Below, in pieces: positions 28,479 to 37,159 of a DNA stretch of 64,000 nucleotides (positions are counted from its first letter, which is position 1; the number at the start of each line of letters is the position of its first letter). A program made the position numbers and the translations under genes. The notes under the pieces were generated by a model. It saw only the letters and a list, made by a program, of their open reading frames with translations. It was not told where the DNA came from and did not search any database. The stretch comes from Rhodococcus rhodochrous (GTDB lineage: Bacteria > Actinomycetota > Actinomycetes > Mycobacteriales > Mycobacteriaceae), in NCBI RefSeq assembly GCF_014854695.1, contig NZ_CP027558.1, forward strand, positions 1-64,000. The letters run 5' to 3'.

Positions 28479-29681
28479 TCAAGCCGCCACCGCGGTGACC
28501 GGCACATTCGGTTGCCAGGTGCGGTTGTCGCGGAGCAGAGCGTAGAGAACGTCCACGCGCCGCCGAGCCAGGTAGATCGTGGCCTGGACGGGTCGCTTAC
28601 CTTCGGCACGTTTGCGCTGATAGTAGGCGCGAGAGGCGGGGTCGCAGCGGACCGCGGTCAACGCCGACATGTACATCACCCGGCGCAGGCGCCTGCTGTA
28701 GCGCTGAGGGGTGTGCAGACGCCCGGTGCGTTTACCCGAATCCCTGGGTCTCGGCGCCAACCCGGTCCAGGCAGCGAGTTGGTCGGCCGAGCCGATCAGG
28801 GCGGGGTCACCTACTGCGGCAAGGAATTCGGCTCCGAGCCGGAATCCCATACCCGGCAAGCTCAGGATCACCTCGGCCAGAGGGTGCCGACGAAATCGGG
28901 CCTCGATCTCCGCGTCCACGGCGTTGATACGTGTGTCGAGATCGATCACCGCCTGCGCCAATTCGGCGACCAGTTCGGCAGCGACATCTTCCCCCGGCAA
29001 CCGCACGGTCTGCGCCTTCGCAGCGGTGACCGCGGCCCGGGCGATCGATTCGGCGTGGCGCACCCCGGCCCCGGTGAGCATCGTGGCCAGCTGGGCCGCA
29101 CCGACGCGGCGGATCGCTTTCGGTCGCTGGTAGCGGGCCAGCAGCACCACCCATCCCCGGTCCGAGGAGATCTGCGCGACGCGTTCGAGCCCGGGGCAGA
29201 TCGCGACGAGTTGCTGACGCAGCCGGTTGATGGTCCGGGTACGGTCGGCGACCAGATCGGTGCGGTGGCCGGTGAGCATCTGCAGCTCACGGATCAACTC
29301 GTCGTCGGGACGCAGAATGGGCAGGTCCGACCGCATCCGGGACTGATCGGCGATCACCCGGGCGTCGCGGGCGTCGGTCTTGGCTTCGCCGCCGCGGTAG
29401 ACCGACGATGCCTGCCACACCGAACGTCCGGACAGGTAGCGCACCGGTTTCCCGGCGTCGGCCAGCACAGTCAGCAACAAGGTGACGTAGGCGGTGGTCA
29501 GATCCACCGTCCACGACACCGTCTCGGCGAGGGCGTCGATCTCGGTGATCACCGCACGGATCGTTGCTTCGTCGTTGTCGCATCGCCGCGACAGCACCAC
29601 CGCTCCGGAGGTGTCGAGTACGCATATCCAGTGGTGTTCTTTGCCGACGTCGACTCCTGCCCACAGTCGCGAACCGGTCAT
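28479..29681 (-). CDS. IS110-family transposase (third type)
   Basis: 400-residue DEDD transposase from ATG 29681, preceded by GAGGAGATCCG. N-terminal AGVDVGKEHHWICVLD and KTDARDARVIADQ carry the RuvC-like acidic residues; the C-terminal half has LSLPGMGFRLGAEFLAA and AWTGLAPRPRDSG. Apparently intact. It sits in the gap between catA and catB, just beyond the catA hairpin, so it separates two pathway units rather than disrupting a gene. Confidence 0.88.
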   Translation of the reverse strand: MTGSRLWAGVDVGKEHHWICVLDTSGAVVLSRRCDNDEATIRAVITEIDALAETVSWTVDLTTAYVTLLLTVLADAGKPVRYLSGRSVWQASSVYRGGEAKTDARDARVIADQSRMRSDLPILRPDDELIRELQMLTGHRTDLVADRTRTINRLRQQLVAICPGLERVAQISSDRGWVVLLARYQRPKAIRRVGAAQLATMLTGAGVRHAESIARAAVTAAKAQTVRLPGEDVAAELVAELAQAVIDLDTRINAVDAEIEARFRRHPLAEVILSLPGMGFRLGAEFLAAVGDPALIGSADQLAAWTGLAPRPRDSGKRTGRLHTPQRYSRRLRRVMYMSALTAVRCDPASRAYYQRKRAEGKRPVQATIYLARRRVDVLYALLRDNRTWQPNVPVTAVAA

Positions 29682-29823
29682 CGGATCTCCTCGTTTTCGC
29701 TTGTGTTCCGGCCTGGCCCCGATGGACGCCTCCGCCGGCATTTCCTTAAACAAGCGATCATGCGCAGATCTCAATCAGCGGTCCGAGGTGTCCAGACAGG
29801 TCGGGTGGCCAGTCCTTTCAAGC

Positions 29824-29839
29824 CCCACTCGAGAGTGGG
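29824..29839. promoter_or_regulatory. Palindrome upstream of catB
   Basis: CCCACTC and GAGTGGG form a perfect 7-bp inverted repeat with a 2-nt centre, ~90 bp before the catB start. Its size and place suit a regulator operator. It may instead belong to the flank of the adjacent IS110. Confidence 0.4.
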
Positions 29840-29929
29840 CAAACCTTATGCAGCCTCGCCCGGCCCGCCCGGGTTACAGCTCAACGTAACTCTCACGAAG
29901 TAACTGCACCTACGAACTTAAGGACCCTT

Positions 29930-31033
29930 GTGAAGATCGCTTCCATAGAGGCAATACCGTTCAATATTCCGCTGGAACGACCGACTGCATTCGCCCACGC
30001 CAGTATTTCGAGTGCAGAACACGTTCTCATCCGAGTGACGACCGACGACGGCGTGGTCGGGCACGCCGAGGCCCCAGCCCGTCCCTTCACCTACGGCGAG
30101 TCTCAGGAGTCGATCGTCAAGGCGATCGACTCCTGGTTCAGTCCGGCGATGGTCGGGACCGATCCTTTCGACCGCGAAGTCGCACGTAATGACCTGAGCT
30201 GGTTGCGCCACAACCACACGGCCCGTGGCGGCGTCGACATGGCAGTCTGGGACGTGATTGGAAAATCACTGGGGCAGTCGTGTCACAAGCTTCTTGGTGG
30301 CTACACAGATTCGATGGAAGTGGTCCACATTCTGTTTGCGGCCACACCCGAGGGCATGGTGGAGGAAGCCCGCGATATGCGGGAGCGCTTCGGCTTCAAC
30401 ACGTTCAAGATCAAGACCGGCAAAAACGTTAAGGAGGATGCCCGGGCAATGCGCATGCTCCGGGCAGAGCTGGGCGAAGGGCCCGAGATGTATGTCGATG
30501 CAAACAAGGGATGGACAGCGGACGAGACAATCCGCCTGCTGCCGGTGATGGAAGAAGTCGGCATCACCATGCTCGAGGAGCCGACACCGGCATTTCGTCC
30601 GCTGGCCCGCCGCCGGGTTGCGAAAAAGAGCTCGATCCCCATTATGGGCGACGAGAGCGTGACGCGGCTCGGCGAGGTCGGCAGGGAAATCCTCGACAAC
30701 CATTCGCAGATCATCAGCATCAAGGTGGCCCGTACCGGATTCACCGAGTCGGACCGAATCGTCGGGCTGTGTGAAGGGCTTGGCATCGGGTTGGCCTTGG
30801 GCAGCCAGATGGACGGAACGGTCGGGACTCTGAGTTCGCTGGCCTTCGCGGCGGCTTACAAGAGCACATCTGACCGGGCAGGGGAGCTGGACTACTTCAT
30901 GCAGCTGACCGACGACATTGTCGCCGAGACCCCTGTCATCGAGAACGGACGCATGCATGTCTCCGGGAAACCCGGGATCGGCATCGAGATCGACGAAGAC
31001 AAGCTCAACCACTACCGCATCGATAAGGACTAG
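29930..31033 (+). CDS. catB: Muconate cycloisomerase
   Basis: 367-residue enolase-superfamily enzyme forming muconolactone from cis,cis-muconate. The KxK motif is Lys160-x-Lys162 (TFKIKTG), metal ligands Asp190 (YVDANKG), Glu216/217 (EEPTP) and Asp241 (GDES), and the second catalytic Lys is Lys265 (ISIKVAR). Start is GTG 29930 after AAGGACCCTT. Nine nt to catD, so they are co-transcribed. Chloromuconate activity cannot be excluded from sequence. Confidence 0.88.
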   Translation: MKIASIEAIPFNIPLERPTAFAHASISSAEHVLIRVTTDDGVVGHAEAPARPFTYGESQESIVKAIDSWFSPAMVGTDPFDREVARNDLSWLRHNHTARGGVDMAVWDVIGKSLGQSCHKLLGGYTDSMEVVHILFAATPEGMVEEARDMRERFGFNTFKIKTGKNVKEDARAMRMLRAELGEGPEMYVDANKGWTADETIRLLPVMEEVGITMLEEPTPAFRPLARRRVAKKSSIPIMGDESVTRLGEVGREILDNHSQIISIKVARTGFTESDRIVGLCEGLGIGLALGSQMDGTVGTLSSLAFAAAYKSTSDRAGELDYFMQLTDDIVAETPVIENGRMHVSGKPGIGIEIDEDKLNHYRIDKD

Positions 31034-31042
31034 GCGAACCAG

Positions 31043-31837
31043 ATGGGAATTCAAGAGAAAACGGCCCGGCTCAACTACCGCCTCGACGGCCCCGCCGGGG
31101 CGCCGGTCATTGTGTTCGGACCCTCACTCGGCACCGATCTGGAATTGTTCGAGCCTCAGGCGACGGCACTTTCCGGCGACTTCCAGATCCTGCGGCACGA
31201 TCTGCGCGGGCACGGTGAATCGGAAGTACCCGACGGCCCCTACACCATCGGCGAAATGGCCCAAGACGTCATTGGACTATTGGATGAGCTCGGGATCGAT
31301 CGCTTCAGTTACGTCGGCGTCTCCATCGGCGGCGCCATCGCCCAGTGGCTCGGCATTCATCACGGCCATAGGCTCGACGCACTGGTCATCTGCGCATCCG
31401 CCGCACAGTTCTACGACCCGCCGAGCTGGCCCCAGCGTGCCGCAAAAGTGCGCAGCGAGGGGACCGAATTCCTTATCGAGTCGCGCTACGGCGCCTGGTT
31501 CACTCCTGAATGGGCAGAACGCTCTCCGGAGGGCGCAACGCGGCTCCTCAACATGCTCCGAACCACGCCGCGAGAGGGTTACGCAGGCTGCTGCGAGGCA
31601 ATCGCGGCGTACGACCTGCGCGACCGCCTCGGTGAGATTGCGACTCCCACCTTGGTCATTGCCGGGGAAGAGGACCCGGCCACTCCGGTCGCCACCGTGT
31701 CCGCTGTCGCCGAGGGCATTCCCGGAGCGGAACTGCTGGTGGTCCCTGGTTCCTCGCACCTGGTCAATTTCGAGAAGCCCCATGTCGTCAGCGCAGCGAT
31801 CGCCAAGCACATCGGCGCCGTCACGATCAATCGATGA
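31043..31837 (+). CDS. catD: 3-oxoadipate enol-lactonase
   Basis: 264-residue alpha/beta hydrolase. Oxyanion segment FGPSLGTDLELFE near 26, nucleophile elbow GVSIGGAIAQ (Ser near 95), acid residue in AGEEDPATPV near 213 and catalytic His in PGSSHLVNFEKP near 237. This matches PcaD/CatD, which hydrolyses the enol-lactone to 3-oxoadipate. It sits 9 nt after catB and 10 nt before the CoA ligase gene. No 3-oxoadipate CoA-transferase or thiolase is present in the window. Confidence 0.85.
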   Translation: MGIQEKTARLNYRLDGPAGAPVIVFGPSLGTDLELFEPQATALSGDFQILRHDLRGHGESEVPDGPYTIGEMAQDVIGLLDELGIDRFSYVGVSIGGAIAQWLGIHHGHRLDALVICASAAQFYDPPSWPQRAAKVRSEGTEFLIESRYGAWFTPEWAERSPEGATRLLNMLRTTPREGYAGCCEAIAAYDLRDRLGEIATPTLVIAGEEDPATPVATVSAVAEGIPGAELLVVPGSSHLVNFEKPHVVSAAIAKHIGAVTINR

Positions 31838-31847
31838 GGTTGCGACG

Positions 31848-33413
31848 GTGACGGATCGAACCATTCCAGCGTTGCTGGACGACGCCGCGGCCCGATACGG
31901 CGACCGGACATGGCTGCGCACCGACCACACAGAGATCACCTTCCGTGGCGCTCGGGAGCAGATCCGCTCCGTGGCACAGGCGCTGACGGCCGCCGGTGTC
32001 CGGCGAGGTGATTTGGTGGTGCTGACGGCGCGCAATGAGCCGCGCTACCTACTCACCATCCTCGCCGCCACGACACTCGGCGCCACTGCTGTCCCGACCA
32101 ACCCCCGAGGAACCGAAGCGGAACTGGCAGGCCTTTTGACACAGGTGCGCGGTCATGCACGCGTCATCGTGACCGATGATGGGCTGATCAGCATGGTGCG
32201 CCGTGCAAAGGCTTCTGCCGGCGCCGGCGCGGAGATTATTGACGTCGACGCCATCGTTAGCGACAGACCGAGTTTGGAGGCACAGCCGCCCAGCATCCCC
32301 GGTGGCAGTCCTGTCCGTGAGACGGACGTGGCCATCATGATTCCGACCTCGGGCACCACCGGGCGGTCCAAGCTGGTCATGCAAACGCACCGCGCATACA
32401 CGATGGCGGGCGAAGGGTTTCCGTACTGGATGCAGCTCTCTACCGTCGATCGGCTGATGACCTCGCTGCCGTTGTTCCACACGAATGCACTCGCCTACTC
32501 CACGATGGGATCGTTGACCTGTGGTGCGGGCCTGATACTGCTGCCGCGCTTTTCGGCATCAGGCTTTCTGGATTCCGCGCGACGGCACGGGGCGACGTCA
32601 TTCAACGCGATCGGTGCGATGTTCGAGTTCCTCATGGACCAGGCCCCTAGGCCCGACGACTCGGACTCGCCCCTGGAGAATTGCTACTGTGCCCCCGCGC
32701 CGCCGAAGCATCGCCACCTTGAAATAGAGCGACGCTTCGGTATCTCAATAGTGTGCGGCTATGGCATGTCGGAAAGCCTGTACGGCATGTCGTGGAGGCC
32801 CGGTACACGCCCGTTCGGAACGCTGGGTGAGCCACGGCAGCATCCGACGCTCGGAGAAGTGAATTCAGCCCGCGTCGTCGACTCTGCCGGCCACGCTGTG
32901 GCGAAGGGCCAAATCGGCGAATTGTTGCTGAGTAACCCCACCGTAACGCCAGGTTACTACGGGCTGCCCGACGAAACTGCCGCAGCTGTACGCGACGGCT
33001 GGCTGCACACCGGTGATCTGGTCACGGAGAACACCGACGGCACATACACGTTTGTTGCCCGCCAGAAAGAAGTGATTCGGCGGCGAGGTGAAAACCTGTC
33101 CCCCGCCGAGGTCGAGGAAGCCTTGCTCGCGCACCCGGATGTCGACGAATGCGCCGTCGTTGGAGTGAACGCCGGTCAGTCCGAAGAGGAGATCAAGGCG
33201 TACGTCCGACTCGTGGACGGTAGCGACGAATTACCGCAGGAGCTTGCCACCTGGGTTTCGCAGCGACTGGCCGCGTTCAAGGTGCCCCGCTATTGGCAGT
33301 TCGTCACCGAACTGCCCTATACCCCAACGGGCCGGGTCGCGAAGCATCAACTGCCCGTCGACGGCTACCAGTACGACCTCGCCCCAATGCGCGGAACAGG
33401 AACTTTGACATGA
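31848..33413 (+). CDS. AMP-forming acyl-CoA ligase (CaiC-like)
   Basis: 521 residues from GTG 31848 (GAGGT 7 nt upstream). ANL-superfamily adenylating enzyme activating a carboxylic acid to its CoA thioester. Motifs: PTSGTTGRSKLV (P-loop-like A3), CGYGMSES (A5), LHTGDL (A7), RRGENLSPAEVEEAL (A8) and PTGRVAKHQLP with the catalytic Lys (A10). Overall most like crotonobetaine/carnitine- or cyclohexanecarboxylate-type ligases. Its stop overlaps the next start (ATGA). Substrate unknown; its placement after catD could mean activation of 3-oxoadipate or of another acid from the pathway. Confidence 0.82.
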   Translation: MTDRTIPALLDDAAARYGDRTWLRTDHTEITFRGAREQIRSVAQALTAAGVRRGDLVVLTARNEPRYLLTILAATTLGATAVPTNPRGTEAELAGLLTQVRGHARVIVTDDGLISMVRRAKASAGAGAEIIDVDAIVSDRPSLEAQPPSIPGGSPVRETDVAIMIPTSGTTGRSKLVMQTHRAYTMAGEGFPYWMQLSTVDRLMTSLPLFHTNALAYSTMGSLTCGAGLILLPRFSASGFLDSARRHGATSFNAIGAMFEFLMDQAPRPDDSDSPLENCYCAPAPPKHRHLEIERRFGISIVCGYGMSESLYGMSWRPGTRPFGTLGEPRQHPTLGEVNSARVVDSAGHAVAKGQIGELLLSNPTVTPGYYGLPDETAAAVRDGWLHTGDLVTENTDGTYTFVARQKEVIRRRGENLSPAEVEEALLAHPDVDECAVVGVNAGQSEEEIKAYVRLVDGSDELPQELATWVSQRLAAFKVPRYWQFVTELPYTPTGRVAKHQLPVDGYQYDLAPMRGTGTLT

Positions 33414-34228
33414 CCGAGACATATCGGACCAGCCTGGGTACATCAAGCCTCGACAGCATCCAGCTGCTCGGAAAGGAAATGGCTACTGAACTGATGGGCG
33501 AGGTGTCCTTCGGTGACCTCGCCTTCTGGTTGGTAGCTCTTCGCCGGCCAACCAAGGGCGAAAGCCGGCTGTTCAACGCAATCCTCGTGGCCCTGGCCGA
33601 TCACGGATTCACCCCCACGGTGCTCGCGGCGCGGCTCACCTTGACGAGCGCGCCCGAATCCATTCAGGGTGCCATGGCAGCAGGAATCCTCGGCGGCGGA
33701 TCACGCTTTCTGGGAGTGACCGAAGACGCGGCAAAGTTCCTGGCGCAAAGCCTGTCGGACGCCGGTGAACTAGGAAGCGACTCGTCATACGAAGATCTGG
33801 CGAAGCAAATCCTGCATGACTGCCAGTCCCGCGGCCTGCTTGTGCCCGGACTCGGCCACCCAGTCCACAAGAACGGTGACCCCCGTACCCCCGTCATCTA
33901 CAAGCTGGCGGCGGAAGCCGGAGTGTTCGGGCCGCACCTATCGTTACTGGCAGCCATCGAACGAGTGCAGGCCGACGTGTTCGACAAACACCTACCGGTA
34001 AACGGCGCCGGAGCGTGCGGTGCAGCACTCGCGGATTTGGGATTTCCTCCGGGAATCATCCGTGGATTCGCTCTTGTAGCCAGGTCGGCCGGCCTGCTCG
34101 GGCAGATCGCCGAGGAGATGCGCGACCCGATCGGCCTCCAGCTCTATGCAGCCGTGGACCGCAACGCACAGTATGTGGACCCGTCAGAAGTTCTGTATTC
34201 CCGCTCAACCCTTAAGGATGAATCGTGA
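33410..34228 (+). CDS. Citrate synthase-superfamily protein, citryl-CoA lyase-like
   Basis: 272 residues, much shorter than citrate synthase (~370-430) and matching the small citryl-CoA lyase-like group. Recognisable segments are [29 protein letters not shown] (spanning ~42-70), a [15 protein letters not shown] block near 152 with the conserved His, and [17 protein letters not shown] near 201. Predicted to cleave or form a C-C bond between a CoA thioester and an oxo acid. Four-nt overlaps with both neighbours indicate tight coupling with the CoA ligase and the second hydroxylase. Its role in an aromatic pathway is unexplained. Confidence 0.75.
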   Translation: MTETYRTSLGTSSLDSIQLLGKEMATELMGEVSFGDLAFWLVALRRPTKGESRLFNAILVALADHGFTPTVLAARLTLTSAPESIQGAMAAGILGGGSRFLGVTEDAAKFLAQSLSDAGELGSDSSYEDLAKQILHDCQSRGLLVPGLGHPVHKNGDPRTPVIYKLAAEAGVFGPHLSLLAAIERVQADVFDKHLPVNGAGACGAALADLGFPPGIIRGFALVARSAGLLGQIAEEMRDPIGLQLYAAVDRNAQYVDPSEVLYSRSTLKDES

Positions 34229-35793
34229 CTGCTACAGACCCGACAGACAGAATGACCGCCCAATCCCCGACCGCGGTCCCGTTCACCGGCGACGAATACC
34301 TCGAAAGCCTGAAGGACGGCCGGGAGGTGTACATCTACGGCCAGCGCGTGGAGGATGTCACCACCCACCCCGCGTTCCGCAACGGCGCGCGTTCCATAGC
34401 TCACCTGTACGACGCACTGCACGATGACCCGGACGGCATTATCACCGGCCCCACGGATACCGGTAACGGCGGCTTCACCCACAAGTTCTTCAAAGTGCCG
34501 CGCTCGGCCGAGGACCTGGTCGAGTCCCGCGACGCGATCGCTGCCTGGGCGCGTCTGTCGTACGGTTGGATGGGACGTTCACCCGACTACAAAGCATCGT
34601 TCCTCGGAACGCTCGGAGGAAACACCGAGTTCTTTGATCCCTACCAAGATAATGCGCGGCGATGGTACAAGGATTCGCAGGAACAGGTGCTGTTCCTCAA
34701 CCACGCACTCGCCAACCCTCCCGTGGATCGTCATCGGCCTGCCTCCGAAGTCGAGGACATGTTCGTGCACGTGGTCAGTGAGAACGATAACGGGCTGGTG
34801 GTGTCCGGGGCTAAGTGCGTGGCAACAGGGTCCGCGCTGACCCACTACAACTTTATTGGTCACTACGGGATGCCGGTGGACAAGAAAGAGTTCGCCGTCA
34901 TCTTCATGCTCCCGACCAACGCGAAGGGGGTTAAGCTGATTTCCCGGCCCTCATATGAGTACCAGGCGACAGTGACGGGCAGCCCGTTTGACTACCCGCT
35001 GTCGAGTCGGTTCGACGAGAACGACGCGATCATGGTCATGGATCGCGTGCAAATTCCCTGGGAAAATGTCTTCGCTTACGGTGATCCACAGAAGGTCAAC
35101 GATTTCACGCCCATGTCAGGATGGCTGCCTCGGCTGACGTTTCACGGTCTCACCCGTTTGTGCGTCAAGCTGGACTTCATTGCCGGATGTGTGCTGAAAG
35201 CAGTGGAGATAACCGGGACCAACCAGTATCGCGGCGTCCAGGCGCATGTTGGTGAAATTCTCGCATGGCGCAATCTGTTCTGGGGTCTGACCGAGGCCAT
35301 GACCCGCAATCCGGAGCCGTGGGTGGGCGACGCAGTGCTGCCGAACAATGACCAAGGCGCCGCGTATCGGGTCCTTGCGCCGCTGGCGTACCCACGCATC
35401 AAGAGCATCATCGAAAACCATGTCGCCAGCGGGCTGATCTACGTCAATTCCCATGCCGAGGACTGGAAAAGCGCCGAAATCCGGCCGCTACTTGACCGCT
35501 ACCTTCGTGGCTCCAACGGCGTAGAGGCCATGGACCGAGTGAAGCTGATGAAACTCCTGTGGGATGCCATGGGAACCGAGTTTGGCGGGCGGCACGAACT
35601 CTACGAGCGGAACTATGCGGGCAACCAGGAAGACACCCGAATCCACCTGCTGAAGGGCGCGCAGGCCAAGGGAAAAACCGAGCAGTTAATGAGCTTTGTG
35701 GACGGATGCCTCGGAGAGTATGACATCAACGGATGGACCAGCGAGCACCTGATCAATCCCGGCAGCATGAGCAGTATCCCAAACCTGCTGTAG
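34225..35793 (+). CDS. Second FADH2-dependent hydroxylase (HpaB/PheA1 family)
   Basis: 522 residues from GTG 34225, overlapping the preceding stop (GTGA). Clearly paralogous to the hydroxylase at 25608: same blocks [73 protein letters not shown] and [18 protein letters not shown]. Divergence is substantial, so it likely acts on a different phenolic substrate. No second reductase is nearby, so the reductase at 25057 could serve both. Last gene of the catB unit before IS5. Confidence 0.85.
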   Translation: MTATDPTDRMTAQSPTAVPFTGDEYLESLKDGREVYIYGQRVEDVTTHPAFRNGARSIAHLYDALHDDPDGIITGPTDTGNGGFTHKFFKVPRSAEDLVESRDAIAAWARLSYGWMGRSPDYKASFLGTLGGNTEFFDPYQDNARRWYKDSQEQVLFLNHALANPPVDRHRPASEVEDMFVHVVSENDNGLVVSGAKCVATGSALTHYNFIGHYGMPVDKKEFAVIFMLPTNAKGVKLISRPSYEYQATVTGSPFDYPLSSRFDENDAIMVMDRVQIPWENVFAYGDPQKVNDFTPMSGWLPRLTFHGLTRLCVKLDFIAGCVLKAVEITGTNQYRGVQAHVGEILAWRNLFWGLTEAMTRNPEPWVGDAVLPNNDQGAAYRVLAPLAYPRIKSIIENHVASGLIYVNSHAEDWKSAEIRPLLDRYLRGSNGVEAMDRVKLMKLLWDAMGTEFGGRHELYERNYAGNQEDTRIHLLKGAQAKGKTEQLMSFVDGCLGEYDINGWTSEHLINPGSMSSIPNLL

Positions 35794-35973
35794 TCCTCTG
35801 CCGAACTGCACGGATCCGATAGCCCGGCCCGCGAGCGTGCCTCGGACATCGAAGCGAAAGCGGACTTGTCCGAGGCCACTCGGGGGTCTAGATGTACTCG
35901 GCCAGGACGTTGGTTGCACGGAGTAAAGGCGAAGAGCACTTGGGTTGGTGGTTACCACACAGCCAACGACTAA

Positions 35974-36840
35974 GAGCATGTCTCTTATGGCCTAGATCGT
36001 TTGTGCGGCATAATGCACTGCCGTGGTCGATGCGTTGTCTTACCGGCTGGTACCGGATGCGTTGTGGGAGATCGTCGAACCGTTGCTGCCCGGATTCCGG
36101 GCGCGGCCGCAGGGCGGCGGCCGGGCGGCGCTCGATGATCGGGCGGTGTTCACCGCTATCGTCTACGTGCTCACCAGCGGCTGTGCCTGGCGGCACCTGC
36201 CACCGTCATTCGGGGTCAGCGTTCCGACCGCACACCGCCGCTTCACCACCTGGGTTCGGGCCGGGGTGTTCGACGAACTCCACCGCAGGGTCCTCGATCG
36301 GCTCGGCGCCGGTGGGGACCTGGACTGGTCCGCCGCGATCCTGGACGCAGCGCACGTCCGGGCGAAAAGGGGGGATCTCTGACCGGTCCCAGCCCGGTCG
36401 ATCGAGGCAAGAACGGCTCGAAGATCCATATCCTCTCCGACGCCGACGGCATTCCCCTCGTCACGGCGGTGACCTCGGCGAACACCCACGACAGTGTCAT
36501 GTTGCAGCCGATGGTCACTGCGATTTCGGCGGTGCGCTCGCGTCGTGGTCCGCGCCGCCGTCGGCCCGGCCGGTTGCGGGCGGACAAGGGTTACGACTAT
36601 CCCGTACACCGCCGGTGGCTGCGGGCACGGGGCATCGTTCCGCGCATCGCCCGTCGCGGTGTCGACAGCAGCGAACGCTTGGGACGGTACCGGTGGAAGA
36701 TCGAACGCACCCTGGCGTGGCTGAGCGGCTATCGCCGGCTGACGATGCGTTACGAGCGTCACGGTGAGAACTTCGCTTCCTTTCTCCAACTCGCCGCTGC
36801 GCTGACCTGCTTCAAGGAACTGGCCAAATGAGACATGCCC
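35974..36840 (+). mobile_element. IS5-family (IS427-like) element
   Basis: Terminal inverted repeats: left GAGCATGTCTCTTATGGCC, complement of right GGGCATGTCTCATTTGGCC. Flanked by TAA on both sides (35971-35973 and 36841-36843), a short target duplication as expected for the IS427 group. About 867 bp, complete. Confidence 0.85.
36023..36831 (+). CDS. IS5-family transposase, two overlapping frames
   Basis: OrfA (36023-36382, GTG start) covers the N-terminal domain with VPDALWEIVEPLLPGF and SGCAWRHLPPSFG, ending at the first catalytic Asp region (ILDAAHVRAKRG). OrfB, in a different frame to 36831, continues GPSPVDRGKNGSKIHIL, then LRADKGYD (second Asp) and RWKIERTLAWLSGYRRL (Glu). The AAAAGGGGGG run at 36366-36375 is a fitting site for the programmed -1 frameshift used by this group, so the gene is probably functional. 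Confidence 0.8.
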
Positions 36841-36852
36841 TAAGAGGTCTTC

Positions 36853-36985
36853 ATGGTCCACCGTAATGCCCGTCTGACCCCCGCCGGTAGGCGGATCCTT
36901 GTCCAACGCGTCTGTGAGGGCCAGCCGGTGGCGCATGTGGCCAAAGACATGGGTGTGTCACGCACCTGCGCGCAGCGCTATGCGG
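36853..36985 (+). pseudogene. IS481-type transposase, N-terminal remnant
   Basis: ATG at 36853 opens about 44 residues of an IS481 transposase N-terminal HTH (NARLTPAGRRILVQRV, then AHVAKDMGVSRTCAQRY), alike in arrangement to the larger IS481 fragment at 39651-40417. Beyond ~36985 the match is lost. Confidence 0.65.
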
Positions 36986-37081
36986 AGCATGCCCGCTCGA
37001 TGCCCGCGGTCGCTGGACGGATGTGGACTCCCCGCCGGCAAGCTCTGCGCCCTCATCCCGTCGGCCGCGACCCGCACCTCG

Positions 37082-37159
37082 ACCTTCCGCATGGACCCGG
37101 TTCCACGCCATGGGGAACACACTGCAAAAATCCTGACCGAACTGGAGGAGTCAGCATGA
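37082..37159 (+). pseudogene. CaiB/BaiF CoA-transferase, C-terminal remnant
   Basis: The frame ending at TGA 37157-37159 reads FRMDPVPRHGEHTAKILTEL then EESA, the typical C-terminus of a CaiB/BaiF class III CoA-transferase (compare RFDPVPAHGAHTDAVLTEL in the gene at 41817). Its stop overlaps the start of the MmgE/PrpD gene (ATGA). A caiB-like gene was therefore translationally coupled to that gene before the upstream part was lost to mobile-element rearrangement. Confidence 0.65.
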
